The position numbers and the translations under genes were made by a program. From Thermococci archaeon (GTDB lineage Archaea > Methanobacteriota_B > Thermococci > Methanofastidiosales > B48-G16), in assembly GCA_030668905.1 (NCBI GenBank), contig DAOVEQ010000073.1, positions 1 to 5,674 of the forward strand: a stretch of DNA of 5,674 nt, in the 5' to 3' direction. This document shows positions 5,527 through 5,674 of the stretch, piece by piece. Below the pieces are notes generated by a model. That model saw only the letters and a list, made by a program, of their open reading frames with translations, was not told the DNA's origin and ran no database searches. The first letter of the stretch is position 1, and each line of letters begins with the position of its first letter.

Positions 5527-5623
5527 TGCCGGGGGCGGGGTTTGAACCCGCGACCTCTCGGTTTCTCAGCGCTCTTGATACACTTATGAGCCGAGCGCTC
5601 TTACCAGGCTAAGCAACCCCGGC
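5527..5623 (-). tRNA. Elongator tRNA-Met (CAU) with an intron at 37/38
   Basis: On the minus strand the sequence folds into a full cloverleaf: acceptor GCCGGGG/CCCCGGC (7 bp) with discriminator A73; D stem GCTT/GAGC with a 10-base loop containing GG; anticodon stem CTCGG/CCGAG; variable loop AGGTC; T stem GCGGG/CCCGC with loop TTCAAAC. The anticodon CAT is at 5586-5588. After removal of the 22-base intron the mature RNA is 75 nt. The G1-C72 pair and the lack of the three G-C pairs of initiator anticodon stems point to elongator Met rather than initiator. tRNA-Ile2 with CAU is less likely given the Met-like acceptor stem. The 3' CCA is not encoded (A73 is followed by CTC), so it must be added enzymatically. 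The gene converges on the Roadblock gene. Confidence 0.95.
5563..5584 (-). other. 22-nt archaeal tRNA intron with bulge-helix-bulge motif
   Basis: The intron lies between positions 37 and 38 of tRNA-Met. Exon bases C32-U33-C34-A35 pair with intron bases UGAG to give the 4-bp central helix. Three-base bulges UAA (36, 37, intron 1) and AAA (last two intron bases plus A38) flank it, and the intron interior closes as GUGU/GCGC around a 7-base loop. This is the strict hBHBh' substrate of the archaeal splicing endonuclease, which cuts after the second base of each bulge. Confidence 0.9.
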
Positions 5624-5647
5624 CTATCAATCTAAAAGATTTTGCAG

Positions 5648-5663
5648 TATATTTAAACTTTAT
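5648..5663 (-). promoter_or_regulatory. tRNA-Met promoter (BRE + TATA)
   Basis: The minus strand reads ATAAAG followed by TTTAAATATA (5648-5657), centred about 30 bases before the tRNA 5' end at 5623. Transcription would start around 5626-5628, leaving only a short leader for RNase P to remove. Confidence 0.65.
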
Positions 5664-5674
5664 GTTCCATAACT

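Noticed and set aside
5586..5588. CAU anticodon as initiator tRNA-Met or tRNA-Ile2
   Set aside because: The acceptor stem GCCGGGG/CCCCGGC, the G1-C72 pair and the lack of three G-C pairs in the anticodon stem fit elongator Met.
1..5674. CRISPR array, insertion sequence, prophage or defence system
   Set aside because: No regularly spaced repeats, transposase, integrase or terminal repeats were found. All genes look like resident archaeal genes with similar base composition.

Overview
The window looks like an AT-rich archaeal chromosome segment, most likely euryarchaeal. Four things support this. It encodes a PCNA sliding clamp next to a Taw3 wybutosine-pathway enzyme. It has an elongator tRNA-Met interrupted by an intron with a textbook bulge-helix-bulge splice motif. 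Its promoters are archaeal, with TTTAAATA-like boxes about 25 bases before the inferred starts. Its ribosome binding sites are of the GGTGAT type, and there is one apparently leaderless gene. The species cannot be fixed from the sequence alone.

Layout: the 3' end of a small two-helix membrane protein (1-153, +) is followed by a T-rich terminator. A promoter then drives pcn (PCNA, 310-1047) and taw3 (1048-1614), which abut as TAA-ATG. taw3 converges on, and overlaps by 9 bases, a 536-residue acyl-CoA synthetase on the minus strand (1606-3216). A 126-base divergent intergenic region (3217-3342) holds a promoter for the synthetase and one for an aconitase-family large subunit (LeuC/HacA type, 3343-4584, +). 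After a T-rich terminator comes a two-gene unit: a V4R-domain protein (4659-5153), apparently leaderless, and a Roadblock/LC7 protein (5154-5510), abutting as TGA-ATG. The window ends with the intron-containing tRNA-Met(CAU) on the minus strand (5527-5623) and its promoter. No gene-free stretch exceeds about 160 bases, and no mobile element, CRISPR array or rRNA was seen.

How the genes relate: pcn and taw3 look like one information-processing transcript. The synthetase activates a carboxylic acid to its CoA thioester. The LeuC/HacA subunit belongs to a 2-oxoacid chain-elongation pathway (leucine, lysine or coenzyme B), but its small subunit is not adjacent. The least understood part is the V4R-Roadblock pair: a putative small-molecule-binding domain translated next to a dimerisation/GTPase-regulator fold. 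It recalls, by fold family only, the Bet3-plus-longin/roadblock-like composition of eukaryotic trafficking complexes.
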